The notes under the pieces: model-generated
Seen by the model: the letters and a program-made list of their open reading frames with translations, nothing else
The model's database searches: none
What the model was told of the DNA's origin: nothing
Made by a program: the position numbers and the translations under genes
NCBI RefSeq assembly: GCF_905171775.1
Contig: NC_053501.1
Location: 21,009,512 to 21,073,511 of the forward strand
Reading direction: 5' to 3'
DNA: 64,000 bases
Source: Rana temporaria
Lineage: Eukaryota; Chordata; Amphibia; Anura; Ranidae
In this document: positions 1 through 11,603 of the stretch, in pieces
Position numbering within the stretch: position 1 is the first letter of the stretch
How the letters are laid out: every line of letters starts with the position of its first letter

Positions 1-152
1 TACATTACACTGCACCTCTGGACCCCTTTACATTACACAACACCCTGCATCACTGGACCCCATTACATTACACAGCACCCTGCACCCCTTTACATTACAC
101 GGCACCCTGCACCACTGGACCCCTTTTACATTACACAGCACCCTGCTGGACT
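1..152. repeat. Minisatellite, about 28-38 bp unit, five copies
   Basis: Five successive units share the core TTACATTACACNNCACCCTGC, most followed by a variable CACTGGACCCC spacer; units are 28-38 bp. The array runs off the left edge of the window. No coding meaning; the minus-strand open frame across it is a by-product of the repeat. Confidence 0.8.
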
Positions 153-289
153 GTAAACATAGCAAAGCGCCCTGCTGAAGGGGCCCTCTCTGCTCTTTCA
201 TGTTTCCAGAAATCACCTGGCCTCCTTCCAGCAGGGCGCTCAGCTATGACACTACGCCGCCGCCTGACACTGCCTGACACAACTCTTCT

Positions 290-373
290 GCTCGAGTCCT
301 GCAAAGGGAACGGCGTTCCTGCTGTAAAAAAAGTGCAGGGACGCCGTCCCTGCGCGTTCCCGCAGGACTCGAG
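290..373. repeat. Short inverted repeat with CTCGAGTCCTGC arms
   Basis: The arms CTCGAGTCCTGC and GCAGGACTCGAG face each other, with further pairing inside (GGGAACG / CGTTCCC). The interior is GC-rich, unlike its AT-rich surroundings. Probably a remnant of a fold-back MITE; no target duplication seen. Confidence 0.5.
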
Positions 374-690
374 CCCTGCTATAAGGACCTCTTATGTATT
401 TATACATGTTGATCACATCCATAGTGGCAGGACCATCAGATATTATTTATTAAAAGCTGCACTTACATTTTTAAGTAGATGTATAGTCTAAGTTTACACT
501 AGCTTCAAAAGCAGGTGTGTTATCAGTGTTTTTTTTTTACATGCCCTGAATGTGATAAAAAGGGGCCGTTAAAAAAACATCCTAACTCATTAGGCGCACT
601 ACTGGGCGTTCACATTTCTTTGCATGCTTGGAAATGAGCCCCTTATTTTCAGTGTTTGGCTTTATGCTTCACTGAAAACTGTTTTCTTAA

Positions 691-892
691 CCACTTCCTG
701 CTGGCTGCATGCATATATGCGGCCTCTAGTGAGTGGGCCGTAACGTTGCGCAGCCGCATATATGCTTCTAAAGGGTAAACAGTTTACTGTGCTGAAAGCA
801 CACTACCTGAACAGTAAATAAACTGTCACAAAAGCTCCTAATGCATACTTGTGAGCTTTCGATCATGACAGACAATCACAATGGTCACATAA
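691..892 (+). mobile_element. 5' fragment of a TTAA / CCACTT-ended element
   Basis: TTAA (687-690) is followed by CCACTTCCTGC, the same type of end as the copies at 21936, 45049 and 49416. An internal palindrome around GCATATATGCGGC follows. The copy is broken at its right side, next to the TTAA element at 897. Confidence 0.5.
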
Positions 893-896
893 TTAA

Positions 897-1393
897 AGCG
901 GGAGTTCACCCGAAAAAAAATGTTTAAGATTAGATTGATGCTAATTTTGTCAAGGGGAATCGGGTAGTTTTTTTTTTAATCCGAGCAGTACTTACCGTTT
1001 TAGAGAGCGATCTTCTCCGCCGCTTCCGGGTATGGTCTTCGGGACTGGGCGTTCCTATTTGATTGACAGGCTTCCGACAGGCTTCCGACGGTCGCATACA
1101 TCCGCGTCACGAGTAGCCTAAACAAGCCGAACGTCGGTGCGGCTCTATACGGCGCCTGCGCACCGACGTTCGGCTACTTTCGGAAAATCGTGACGGGATG
1201 TATGCGACCGTCGGAAGCCTGTCAATCAAATAGGAACGCCCAGTCCCGCAGCCCATACCCGGAAGCGGCAGAGAAGATGCAGCTCTAAAACGGTAAGTAC
1301 TGCTTTGATTGTAAAAAAAAACACCCGATTCCCCTTGACAAAACGAGCCTAAATCTAATGTTAAAAAAAAAGGTTTTTGGGTGAACCTCCACT
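897..1393. mobile_element. TTAA-flanked fold-back MITE, AGYGGAGTTCACC ends
   Basis: TTAA lies at 893-896 and 1394-1397. The ends are AGCGGGAGTTCACCC and the inverse of GGGTGAACCTCCACT. Almost the whole element is one inverted repeat centred near 1145, with conserved inner segments (GGACTGGGCGTTC, GGCTTCCGACGGTCGCATAC). The copy at 62154-62720 shares ends and the GGGACTGGGCGTTC segment. TTAA duplication is typical of the piggyBac and Kolobok superfamilies; no transposase is present. Confidence 0.8.
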
Positions 1394-1563
1394 TTAAAAG
1401 GCAAGGAGGCGGCAGGAAGGGGTTAAGCATTCCAATTTTTCTGTGTGACTCTTGCAGCTTCCTGTTTCAGGCTGACTACAACAAGCCACTGCCTTGAAAT
1501 TAGCAGCAGCATTCTCAGCCTACCATGAGTGCTCCTTCAGTTGGCCGTAGGGCTGCCTATCAC

Positions 1564-1831
1564 AGCCCGGGTTCAAATATATGTGAATTTAATGTTTTTT
1601 ACACCACATCCAATTTGAATAACATATGAGTGTGGCCAGCTTTCAACAGAGCCAGTTCGCACATGTCTGGTGTGGCTGCGGAGCACATTTGAAAAGGGTC
1701 CTGTACATTTTGGGTCCGGTTTAGGTGTGAATTCAGGGAAAAATTGGCATCTGAATTGCACCTGAACCGGATGAACACAGACACACAGGACACTGGACTG
1801 CAAACCGCGGCTGGACCTGTGTGAACCCAGC
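1564..1831. mobile_element. MITE ending GTGTGAACCCAGCC, inside an older inverted repeat
   Basis: The right end reads GTGTGAACCCAGCC then TAA, matching 4454-6281 and 17820-18029; the left end (AGCCCGGGTTCAAA) is decayed. The interior (AAAAGGGTCCTGTACATTTT, GGGTCCGGTTTAGGTGTGAA) matches 4180-4260. It sits between GGGCTGCCTATCA and TGATAGGCAGCCC, arms of an older inverted repeat, so it probably landed at that repeat's centre. Confidence 0.55.
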
Positions 1832-1986
1832 CTAATAGACCTGATAGGCAGCCCCAGCTGACAATGCTGCTTCTAATTGTTTGGCAATGGCTTAGCGTTG
1901 TCATTCTGCAACAGAAAGTGCTGTTAATGGCAGCATTTCCAGGTAAGAAACTTATTAACAAATTAAGCAAAGAATGATTTTCTTAA

Positions 1987-2409
1987 AGCAGAGCTCCACC
2001 CAGAAAGGGGAAACTCTGCTTGTCTGCCTCCTCCCCCTTTCACTGCCACATTTGGCACCTTTCAGGGGGAGGGGAGAGTGTGTACCTTGTTTTGACAGGT
2101 TACCGCTCCCACTTTCGGCTGAGTTTGCCAAGGCGAACTCAGACTGAAGCTCGGCCCCTGTCCTCCTTCCCCCGCTGCCAGGATATTCACAAATGCACAG
2201 TAGGGAACTGGCTGTGAAGCTGCAAGGCTTCACTGCAGGTTTTCCTTAGCCGCAATGGTGGCAGCAGCACCCGAGAGCCGATTAAAAAATCAGCTTGTGT
2301 GAGGACACTGCTGGATTCATTTACAGGTAAGTGTCCTAATATTAAAAGTCAGCAGCTACAGTATTTGAAGCTGCTGACTTTTTTTTCTGAAGGAGCCTGG
2401 AGCTCCGCT
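1987..2409. mobile_element. TTAA-flanked MITE, AGCAGAGCTCC ends
   Basis: TTAA at 1983-1986 and 2410-2413. Ends are AGCAGAGCTCCACCC and the inverse of GGAGCTCCGCT. An inner block near 2340-2380 (AAAGTCAGCAGCTACAGTAT) recurs in inverse orientation at about 18675, marking the same subfamily. Confidence 0.8.
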
Positions 2410-2413
2410 TTAA

Positions 2414-3870
2414 GAAAGTGAGACAAGAGGCTAAACATTTAGAAAAAATAGATATTGGGTTTACATACACTTTATAAATTATATGAGATTTAATTGATTG
2501 AGTTTACATATAGTTTTTATTCTCATTCAATGCCAATTTGCTGTGGCACAGGAAATGGATCTTGCTGCAAATCAGGCATTGTGGGACATTGTTGCGGATC
2601 CTGTTAGTGAAGGTTCAAGTCACAGAACTTTATTTACTGATCCACAAAGTCCCCCATGGCACCTCCCTGCTTTGTTTGGAATGGAAAACTGGAACAGCTT
2701 GCCCGCACCTCTCCACTCGGACATTAAATCAACATGGCTTTATTAGTGGCCCTAGAATGCCAGCTGAGCCATCCCTAAGCCTGTCACCGTGATGTCTTTA
2801 TCTGTAACCAAACCAGACGTGAGCTCCTGGCAGCTTCAGGAGGTGACAACAAATCCAATTAGCTCCTTTCCATGGTGCCATAATACTAGTGAGAATCGTC
2901 CTGACAGGGAGGGTGACTCGAATACCCAGCACAGTAGGGCACATCCTTCGAAATATAAAAAAAAAAAAAAATACAAATAAAAAATAAATAAACAAGAATT
3001 ACAGCTCTTAATTGCCAGGGCTCTGCTTTGAACAAATGTTTAAACCCCAGGACGGGCATTGACGAATCTGATTAAAGGGTGATGCGGAAGGCCTCATCTA
3101 GCAATCCAAACTACCACGTTTATACACAAACAAAAGAAAGTGCTTTAAACGATAGCAAGCTACTCTTTAATAAAACGCCATTAATGACGGGTCTTTGGTG
3201 CCCGTAGGTGGTAAACGCAGCATGTTGCTTTTGGCAGCCAGTGAAGCCAAAACAGCCTTGAAACAGACTTTTTCACTTGGATGGCGGAACAAGAAAAGTT
3301 GTTGGATCCAAGTAGACTACAGACACGATTCACATTACGCAGATTATCTGAGAATTTTGCAGTGTGTTGTTTCCCATTTGCATTTTTACCCATGTATAAT
3401 ATATCAAAATGAATATAATGCCATACGTAGCAGAGTGCCGCTATGCCAGTCTGTTCATTTTTTAAATGTGATTTTTAAGTTCATGAATGCGAACTGTGAG
3501 TTTTTAATGTATGCCAAGGTTGCAAAATAAGACAATAGTCTAAGTAGATGTAAACTTAATTGCTAAAATCTCTTATCAGCTTTAACATATTAAAGTCATT
3601 TTCTAAAGACATTCTTTTAGGATTTATTTACATTATTTGTGGTGATCATATTTCTTCTGCACTAGATAAATGGAGGTCACTGCTAGGGCACATAAAAAAA
3701 CTGTTGTTTTCTATGTGCCCTATTCAAAATGTAGGTGTGATGTGCAGTGCGTTCCACTGTGGTGAAATGGAAACATCTCTGTATTTTTCCACACCGCATG
3801 GATGGCACCGCATGTTACCACACAGTGGAGCAACACAGCGCTGTTGTGTATTGACATGAATAGAATTGTC
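2414..3870. other. No gene recognised; largely unique-looking sequence
   Basis: AT-rich sequence with an A-run at 2957-2971. The stretch 2820-3130 has few repeat signatures and could hold conserved non-coding sequence. The part at 3545-3620 resembles the AGTAGAT...AAAC TTAA-type fragment seen again near 9116. No exon-like frame with a recognisable protein. Confidence 0.4.
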
Positions 3871-3873
3871 ATT

Positions 3874-4356
3874 AGGGGGTTGATTTACTAAAACTGAAGC
3901 GTGCATACCCTGGTGCAGCGCTGCATAGAAACCAATCAGCTTCCATTTTTTTTGTTGGCAAAGCTTAATTGAACAAGCTGAAGTTAGAAGTTGATTGTCT
4001 ACCGTGCACAGCTGAACCAGAATTCGCACATATGTGAACCCGACCTTATTAAAAGTGCAAAATCTTCTAACTTCAGCTTGTTCAATTAAGCTTTGACAAA
4101 AAATGTAAATAAAACTGGAAGCTGATTGGTTCCTATGGAGAGCTGCACCAGATTTCGCACTCTTCAGTCTCAATGGAGCCGATTCACACATGTCCAGGGC
4201 GGCCGCTGTACGGTTTTCAAAAGGGTCCTGTTAATTTTTGGGTCCGGTTCAGGTGTGAATTCAGGCAAAAAAATCAGACTTGAACCGGTGAACAGAAACG
4301 CACCGGACCCCAGGCTCGAAACCGTGGCCGCACATATGTGAACCTGGCCTTAATCA
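3874..4356. mobile_element. Composite of a fold-back MITE and a GTTCACAC-type MITE
   Basis: The left part has GGGTTGATTTACTAAAACTG and CCAATCAGCTTCCA; the matching inverse arm lies near 4065-4165 (CTTCAGCTTGTTCAATTAAG, GGAAGCTGATTGG). The segment from about 4170 to 4352, ending GTGAACCTGGCC-TTAA, is a second element sharing AAAAGGGTCCTGTTAATTTT with the copy at 1564-1831. Fragments of the first family recur at 7575-7640. Confidence 0.55.
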
Positions 4357-4453
4357 ACCTCTATGTGACACTTCAAAATAAGATTGAAAGAAAAAAAGAA
4401 ACAAAGAAGGTCATGTGCATGCTAATGTAAATGTAGACCTAAAGTGGTTGTAA

Positions 4454-6281
4454 GGCCGGGTTCACACTGGTGCGACAAATGCTCCCACATTGGGAGCTCA
4501 TGTCGCATGACGTGTGAAAATCAATGTTTCCCTATGGGAGCCGTCTTAACTGGTCCGACACATGTCATCCCGACTTTGAAAATGCTCCCTGCACTACTTT
4601 GGTCTGAGTTTGATCCTACTTCAGCCCATTGAATATCATTGAAGTCGGATCAAAGTCGGAACGCCGTCTTGCATGATCCAACTTTGGCATGCGACTTGTG
4701 CTCTGCTGATCTTGAGGGGGAACTCCACTGAAAATTTTAAATAAAAAACCGGCATTGGGGGTCCACCCAAAATCCATATCAGACCCTTATCCGAGCACGC
4801 AGCCCGGCCGGTCAGGAAAGCATGCGGTCGTACCAGGCCACATGCCCTCAACATGGGGGGGTGGGTGCTTTGGGGCAGGAGGGCCCCACCACCCTAACGC
4901 AACTTGTCCCCATGTTGATGAGGACAAGGATCTCTTCCCAACAACCCTGGCCGTTGGTTGTCGGGGTCTGCGGGCGGGGGCTTATCGGAATCCAGGAGCC
5001 CCCTTTAAAAAGGGGGCCTCCAGATCCTGGCCCCCCACCTTATGTGAATGAGTATGGGGTACATCATACCCCTACCCATTCACCTGGGGGAAAAAGTGTC
5101 AATTAAAAAATACACTACATAGGTTTTTAAAGTAATTTATTAGGCAGCTCCGGGGGTCTCTTCAGCCTCTTCTCCACTCTCGCCTGGCCTCTTCGGTTCT
5201 TATCCCGCTGTCCGGTGTCTTCTGCCGGGCTCCTTCGCTATCTTCTGCTCTTTCGCCCGCTCTTTTACTAGCGGTTGCCCGGTCTTCTCCGTCGTCTTCT
5301 TCCCTCTTCTCTTCTTTCGATGTTGACACAATGCTCTCTCTTGCTGTAATGCCGTGTGTGCGGTGCGCAACGACTTATATTGGCATGGGGCGTGATCACC
5401 AGGCGATCCCGCCCCTTATGATGTCACCACCCGGGACATGATGGGGCTGTGACATCATAAGGGGCTGGATCACCGGATGACATCAACTGGTGACCACGCC
5501 CCATGCCAATATACGGCATTACAGCAGGAGAGAGTGTTGCGTCAACATCGGAAGAAGATGACGGGGAAGACCGGGCAACCACTAGCAAAAGAGTTGGCAA
5601 AAGAGCAGAAGATAGCGGAGGAGCCCGGCAGAAGACACCAGGGGAAGAATTGGAGAGCACGGAATTGGAGAGCGCAGAGAAGAGGCTGGAGAGACCGCCA
5701 AAGTCGGAAGTCTGCTTAATAAATTACTTTGAAAACCTTTGTAGTGTGTTTTTTTATTTACACTTTTCCCCCCAGGTGAATGGGTAGGGGTACGATGTAC
5801 CCCATACTCATTCACATAGGGTGGGGGCAGGGATCTGGGGGCCCCTCTTATTAAAGGGGCTCCCGGATTCCGATAAGCCCCCCCCTGTCTGTAGACCCCA
5901 AAAACCAACGGCCAGGGTTGTCTGGTATGGTTCGGGGGGGGGGACTTGCTCATCCCCCCTTTCCTGACCGTCCGAGGAGCTGTGTGCTTGGATAAGGGTC
6001 TGGTATGGATTTTGGGGGAAACCCCACACCGTTTTTTCAGCGTAGGGGGTTCCCCTTAAAATTCGTACCATACCGAAGGGCCTGGTATGCTCTTGGAGTG
6101 GGAAGCCATGCCGGTTTTTTATTTAAAATTTGGCGTGGAGTTCCTCCTCAAGATTCAAACACAGTGCCTGGTATTGGCGGGGATCCAAGTCGAATCCCCG
6201 TTCATTAAAAGCTTCAAGTCGCAGGGCAAAGTCGAATCCAAAGTAGTATGACTGTTGTGTCGTACCAGTGTAAACCCAGCC
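4454..6281. mobile_element. 1.83-kb fold-back element with TAA target duplication
   Basis: Ends are GGCCGGGTTCACACTGG and CCAGTGTAAACCCAGCC, flanked by TAA at 4451-4453 and 6282-6284. Removing the element joins AAGTGGTTGTAA to ACCCTTACAT, restoring a TTAA-family MITE, so this is an insertion. Most of the element pairs with itself about a centre near 5440. The arms carry CTTATCGGAATCCAGGAGCC (about 4980) and its inverse (about 5855), and CACCCGGGACATGAT lies near the middle. TAA duplication points to PIF/Harbinger; no transposase frame remains. Open frames across it are mirror images of one another and not genes. Confidence 0.75.
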
Positions 6282-6305
6282 TAAACCCTTACATATACCC
6301 ATTAA

Positions 6306-7265
6306 AGTGACTGGCCTCATGTGATACACAGAGGTGAAACAAGTCCTCCTACATAAGTTGTACCCATAACTTGACCTTCCCTCTTCCCACACTTTGTAAA
6401 TACACAATAGGGGGAATTCATTCCCCCCAGAATAATTTTCTCTGTTTTTTCACTTATTGTGTTTTTTTTTTCTTTTCTTTTTGTGTGTTGGTTTGCACTT
6501 TAATAATATTAATAATATTCACAATAAGGGAAAAGTATATCCCTTATAATAAAGAATAAATTGGTTTTTCCCTCACTCCCCTTTTTTTTTTTCCCCATCT
6601 CTGCCCCCTCCCCTCCCCCCTCATCTCCGCTATGGGTGTTTGAGTCCTGTCCCCCGGTGTCCCCCCCAGGGAAATTTTAATTTTAAAGGGAAAAACTAGA
6701 CCTGGGGCAAGTTGGAAAAGAGTAACCCAGAAGTAGTAGTGGCAGATGATGTTTCCTCTTTCCTCTTTATATTTGTGTAAGGGGTACTTATTGAGACCAA
6801 TATGTTGTAAGTTTGTATGTTGATTTTATGTTGTATTTATTGTACTGTTTGGGAAAAAAATTAATAAAATAATTTTGTAAAAAAAAGTTGTACCCATTTA
6901 TCTACAGCTGTCTTTCTCTTGCATTCAAAGTGCAGAAGTTACACAGGATCTCTTAGCTTTGAAAAGCAGGGGGCAGAGAGCTGAAGTTACATCAGTGAGG
7001 AGAACTCTGAGAGCTGATTGGAGGGAATGGACTCCCCCCCACTTCACATAACACAAAGGAACAGAGATGAGGCTGTCAGCAACAGGTTGCTCGCTCTCAT
7101 GTCACCATTTTTCTCTTGGTGTCAGCAAAACTTGTCGGAAGTGATTGATGCTGATAGCATAGGAACAAAGCAGCAGACAGAAATTACATTTAGTGCTCTG
7201 GATTGAGTACACACTACAGAGGGATATGATTTGTTCATATTTCATGTTTGAGGTTTACAACCACT
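6306..7265. mobile_element. TTAA-flanked MITE hosting a LINE fragment
   Basis: TTAA at 6302-6305 and 7266-7269; the right end is the inverse of AGTGGTTGTAAACC, the left end the diverged AGTGACTGG. It is split by the LINE fragment 6368-6884; without it the sequence reads AAGTTGTACCCATTTATC continuously. The remaining ~430 bp hold no recognisable coding frame. Confidence 0.6.
6368..6884 (+). mobile_element. 5'-truncated non-LTR retrotransposon (3' UTR only)
   Basis: The insertion ends in TTAATAAAATAATTTTGT plus an A-run and is bounded by AAGTTGTACCCAT at 6355-6367 and 6885-6897. This 13-bp duplication (one A ambiguous with the tail) and the A-tail are signs of target-primed reverse transcription. 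Only about 517 bp was copied, with long pyrimidine runs and no ORF2 remnant. The family is not identified; an L1-type 3' end is likely. Confidence 0.8.
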
Positions 7266-7947
7266 TTAATATGCAGCTTTCATTAAAAATAATAACTGGT
7301 GATCCTGCTATGAAAGTTTTTGTTCAGGTACTTCCTGTTATAGGCCATTATAGGCCCTGTCTTTCGAATTGTGCTTCTGCGTTGTCTCCCACCACATGCT
7401 CTCCCAATAAAGACTACTGTGCTGACTGATTTTGCACAGAAACTGCAAGGAAACAGGCTGCAGGAAATTAGCAGCACTGATATATAAAAAAACATTAAAA
7501 AAATGGCCATTGATATTATACATATGGGAAAATTTTGTTTAATTTACTTAAATCAAAATTGTAGTAGCCAGAATCTGGAATAGCTGTGCATAGCAACCAA
7601 TCAGCTTCCATCTTTTATTTTCAAAGCCTAACTGAACAAGCACTACCCCGAAGGAGCCACTGGTTATGAAGGGCCCTCTGTTCTTAGCCTCAACCTTCTC
7701 AAGAACCTCAGGCCCCCGACACATCAGGTTGAGAGAACTCAAGCCAGCACATTAAAACGCAGTAACTGAGTACTGTCATCCAATACTAAATTATTCTGAA
7801 TAAAACTAGGCACCAAGCAGTTAATAAAGGGTAAACTTAATGTTTTATTCTTTAAGAAAGTTGGTAACCAAGCAAGTACAAGTGAACTAGTAATAGTGAT
7901 AACACAGTCCAGCACACTGAATGGCTAACCATGAGGGCTAGGCCTAA

Positions 7948-8112
7948 TGCCGCGTACACACGATCCTTTTTCGGGTTGTAAAAAACGAAGTTTTTTAAAA
8001 ATGTAATTTAAAACGATCATGTGTGGGCTTCAGAGCATTTTTCTGGTTCTGAAAAACGACCAAAAAAAAAATTCAAACATGGGTTGGAAAAAATTATCGT
8101 GTGTACGCGGCA
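7948..8112. mobile_element. 165-bp Harbinger-like fold-back MITE
   Basis: Ends TGCCGCGTACACACGAT and the inverse of ATCGTGTGTACGCGGCA, flanked by TAA at 7945-7947 and 8113-8115. Almost entirely self-complementary around the GGCTTCAGAGCATTTTTC segment. TWA duplication is characteristic of PIF/Harbinger. Relatives lie at 48770 and 63219-63698. Confidence 0.75.
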
Positions 8113-8115
8113 TAA

Positions 8116-9245
8116 GACCCCTTTCACACTTGGGCCCCGACTGCATTAGTGCTAAAGCGCCGCTCATTATAGTGGCGCTTTAGCGCTGTTTAACTGGTGC
8201 TTTTCAGCCGCTAGCGGACACTTTTAACCCCAAAGAAGCCAGATTATGATACACAGTGCTTTATAACTGAATCACATATAAACATAATTCAGTTAAGGTT
8301 TATATCTACTTTAACCTTCATGGCTCCTGATTCTTTATTGTAAATGCTATTTTTAATAAGGGCAAAGAAAAATCTGTTAGAAGCAATGTGGATAGCAGCG
8401 AAAGCACTTTTTCCCTTGATGTGCTTGTGGTTTGGATAAAGACAATATGCTGTGTAATCTAGAGGCATTTCAAACCTTGTCCCGCGTCCCATTGCAGTGA
8501 AGTGGGAGGTTGCACTGAATCATACACCCATCACTCTAGTCAATGGAGAAAAGGCGGCATTATATAATTAAGCTGTCAGAAAGCCAATGGCGGCATTGTC
8601 TGCCTCTGTGTCCTGGTGGTGCACTGTGGGCACTAACAGCAAAGGAGGAAGAAGGGTTTGGGTACTGAAGAGATAATCACTGGGATCATTTTCACTGAAG
8701 CAGGTTGTACATGTGGATAGATACAGCAACCGGCCAACTTATTCCAGGCTAATTGGGCATGCCATATAGACATGTGGCTGCTTTGTGCTGCTTCCCAAAA
8801 ATCTGATTTATACGAGCCTGGACCTACTGGACTCCCTTTGGCCGAGCCTGTCGACTATGCCATGTGCAATTATTTTCAACAAAGATTGCAGCCTGTTTGA
8901 TGTGTTGATCTAGAGACGTACTGTGTCAATGTTACAGCTAGACAGATTACGCACACAAAATAAAGTCTGCAAAAGCGTTTGTTTTCCTTTCCTCCAAATA
9001 TCCTTGTTGATGTTGATGGGTGTTTATCCTAAAATTAAACAATTTAAGGAAAAATGAATATGTGCAGAAAGGATGTGGTTGATATTCACTGATTCCTTCA
9101 ATAGGCTTCAAGATTTAAAGTAGATCTAAACCCAATCACTGAAATCTCATATACACTTTAATATGTTATTGTTGTTTAAAAAAGTCAATTTAAATATTTA
9201 AATTGGCAGCTTTCATTAAAATAATACTTGGTGATCCTGACATTA
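8116..9245. other. Old repeat fragments and unique-looking sequence, no gene
   Basis: 8116-8230 is a relic of a repeat starting CCCCTTTCACACTTGGG. A TTAA-type end (GTTTATATCTACTTTAA) occurs near 8300, and a related TTAA element begins near 9117 (AGTAGATCTAAACCC) and is later interrupted by the MITE at 9246. The rest has no protein I recognise. Confidence 0.4.
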
Positions 9246-9938
9246 AGGGCCAGATTCACAGAGGAGATACGACGGCGTATCTTCTGATACACCGTCGTAT
9301 CTCCTGTCGTATCTATGCGGCTGATTCATAGAATCATTTCCGCATAGATAGCCCTAAGATCCGATAGGTGTAATTGACTTACACCGTCGGATCTTAGGAT
9401 GCAATACTTTGGCCGCCGCTGGGGGGAGTTTGCGTCGTATTCCAGCGTCGGGTATGCAAATGAGAATTTAAGGCGATCCACAAAGTTTTTTCCCGTCGTT
9501 ACGTCGTCGCTAGTAATTTTTTCCCGTCGCAATTTTACACCTGCTTTAACATGGCTTAACTTTAGTCGAGCCATGTTAAAGTATGGCCGTCGTTCCCGGG
9601 TCGAATTTCAATTTTTTTTTGTTTTGGCGTAAGACGTCTGGGAATACGAATGAACGCTACGCACGTCGCCGTTCTAAAAAATGACGTCACATCGCGCAAA
9701 GCATGGCGGGAATTTCGAAACTGAGCATGCGCAGTACGTCCAGCGCGGGAGCGCGCCTAATTTAAATGGTACCCGCCCTATTTGAATTGGGCGGGCTTGC
9801 GCCGGACGTGTTTACGATACACTGCCGCAAGTTTACAGGTAAGTGCTTTGTGGATCGGGCACTTACACTGAAAACTTGCGGCGGTGTAACGTAAACGGGT
9901 TACGTTACACGGCCGCAATTCTACGAGAATCTGTCCCT
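9246..9938. mobile_element. ~690-bp MITE, GGGCCAGATTC ends (family G)
   Basis: Left end AGGGCCAGATTCACAG, right end GAGAATCTGTCCCT. Arms contain GATACGACGGCGTATC-type palindromes and AACTTGCGGCGGTGTAACGT. Flanks ATTA and ATGA may be a decayed 4-bp duplication. The family recurs at 12067, 15392, 19404, 29194, 41846, 43835, 47933 and 52154. No transposase is encoded, so the superfamily is open. Confidence 0.75.
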
Positions 9939-10569
9939 ATGATCCTTTTTTCAGATACTTTCTGTTACAGAGTGACAACACTCTATCCCTGTTTCCCAAC
10001 TGCTGCCCTGCACTGACACCCTGGGACAAGCTACCCATAGACTACAACATAGACTACAAGCGGCCATGCCGATGCACATCACATAGGCATGTTTTGCCAT
10101 CATGAAAGCAGCTCTGAGAAACGATGTAAAGCAGTCACCAGAGAACATTTAAACAGAGGTGGTTGTAAACAGGTGGCATGAAACCAGCAGTGCTAATATG
10201 CTACAAAACAGTATTTTTTTTTTAACCAGTTCCCACCCGGTGTATTGCAGAATTGACGCCAGCAGGAAATTCTCATCCCTCTGGCAGGGCATCATATGAC
10301 CGGTCTCATTGTTTGTGTGCACCCCGGGGGTGCACAGTGTGGCTATCCGGCATGAGGTGTGTCCCTCTGACACAGCCCATTCCCGATCAGGGAAAAGAGC
10401 CAATGAAAATGGCTCTTCACCACGTGAACATGTAATGTCCATGTGCACCCTGCTTGTGCGCACCCCCAGGGGCACACAGCGCAGTGATCGGAGATGAGGC
10501 ATGTCCATAGGACACAGCCCATTCCCCAATTAGGGTAAAGACCCAATAAAATTGTCTCTGAAAAGGGAC

Positions 10570-11600
10570 AAAACACATCTATAGAGAGATGGTGCTGCTC
10601 ACCCCGAAAATGGCATCAAGGGTATTTTCCCCAATGGGGTTTTTAGGCAGCTTGGTTAATGAATTAGGATACAATGTAAAAGAAAGGGTTTTTATTGGGA
10701 TAACACGTACAAAAAAGGGGGAATGTGGGGGGTTTGTTAAGATATGAGTTGCGGTATTACAAAATCATTACAATTCCATACATTTCACAGAGCACAACAG
10801 ATTGATTTACAGCTTGATATGTGTAGGCACAAGCATATAAATACAACAAATCTAACGCGTTTCGACCCTAAAGGTCTTCTTCAGAGGTTTTTGTTGTGAC
10901 TGAAAGAAATTTGCAAAAGATTAATTATAATTATATATTTAATCAACTATCCCCCTCCTTTGCCCCGTCTATATGCAGCGGGGACTTATGAAAAAGGGGG
11001 GGGGGACAAAAAATAAAAGGGATATAAACAGATTACATAAAAGATCAACAAAGTTTTACCAAGTTGATGAGTATGGAACAGTCCAAATCAAACTTCTTCG
11101 TCGCAACAGAGGAGGCCCCGTTGGTCCCCCGGAATGATGTTCCGACCTCAGAGCGCTCCAATACCGGTACCCCAAGGAAAAGCAGAGTGATCAAGTATGA
11201 CAAGCAGGAGGTCACCGGGTAACAGGCGATGCCTGACAGGTAGGCAGGTCGGGGGGAGGGTTGAACACCTGCGGCAAAGTAATTAGAGGGCATTGTTATA
11301 TTAAAATTAATTGGTGTGTGTGTATGTATGTTCATCAAACACACCTTCATATGATTAGGTTATTTGGATCACATAATTAATCAATCCTGGCAAATCCCAA
11401 GGGGGGGGGGGGAGGAGGAGGAGGCGCTAGACATAATTAAGGGTGAGTATAGATAAATTAGTTAAATTAATATATCAGAAGTTTATTATCGTTATATTGA
11501 GGTATCATATTAATTAAATTCAATTGAAATTAAATGTGAATAAAAAATAAAATAAAAAATTGTTGTAATGAATAAATAAATGAATAATGTTATATAACTA
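10570..11600 (-). mobile_element. Repeat carrying a hammerhead-like core, probable retroelement relic
   Basis: Read on the minus strand, 10854-10884 gives CTGAAGA, a stem GACC/GGTC with a TTTAG loop, then GAAACGCG. Related motifs lie at the centres of the fold-back elements at 20107 and 29864. Around it is AT-rich sequence, G-runs (10997-11006, 11401-11412) and no long frame. Boundaries are uncertain: no target duplication was found, and the right side ends at the MITE at 11604. Assignment to the fold-back family rests on the motif only. Confidence 0.4.
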
Positions 11601-11603
11601 TTA

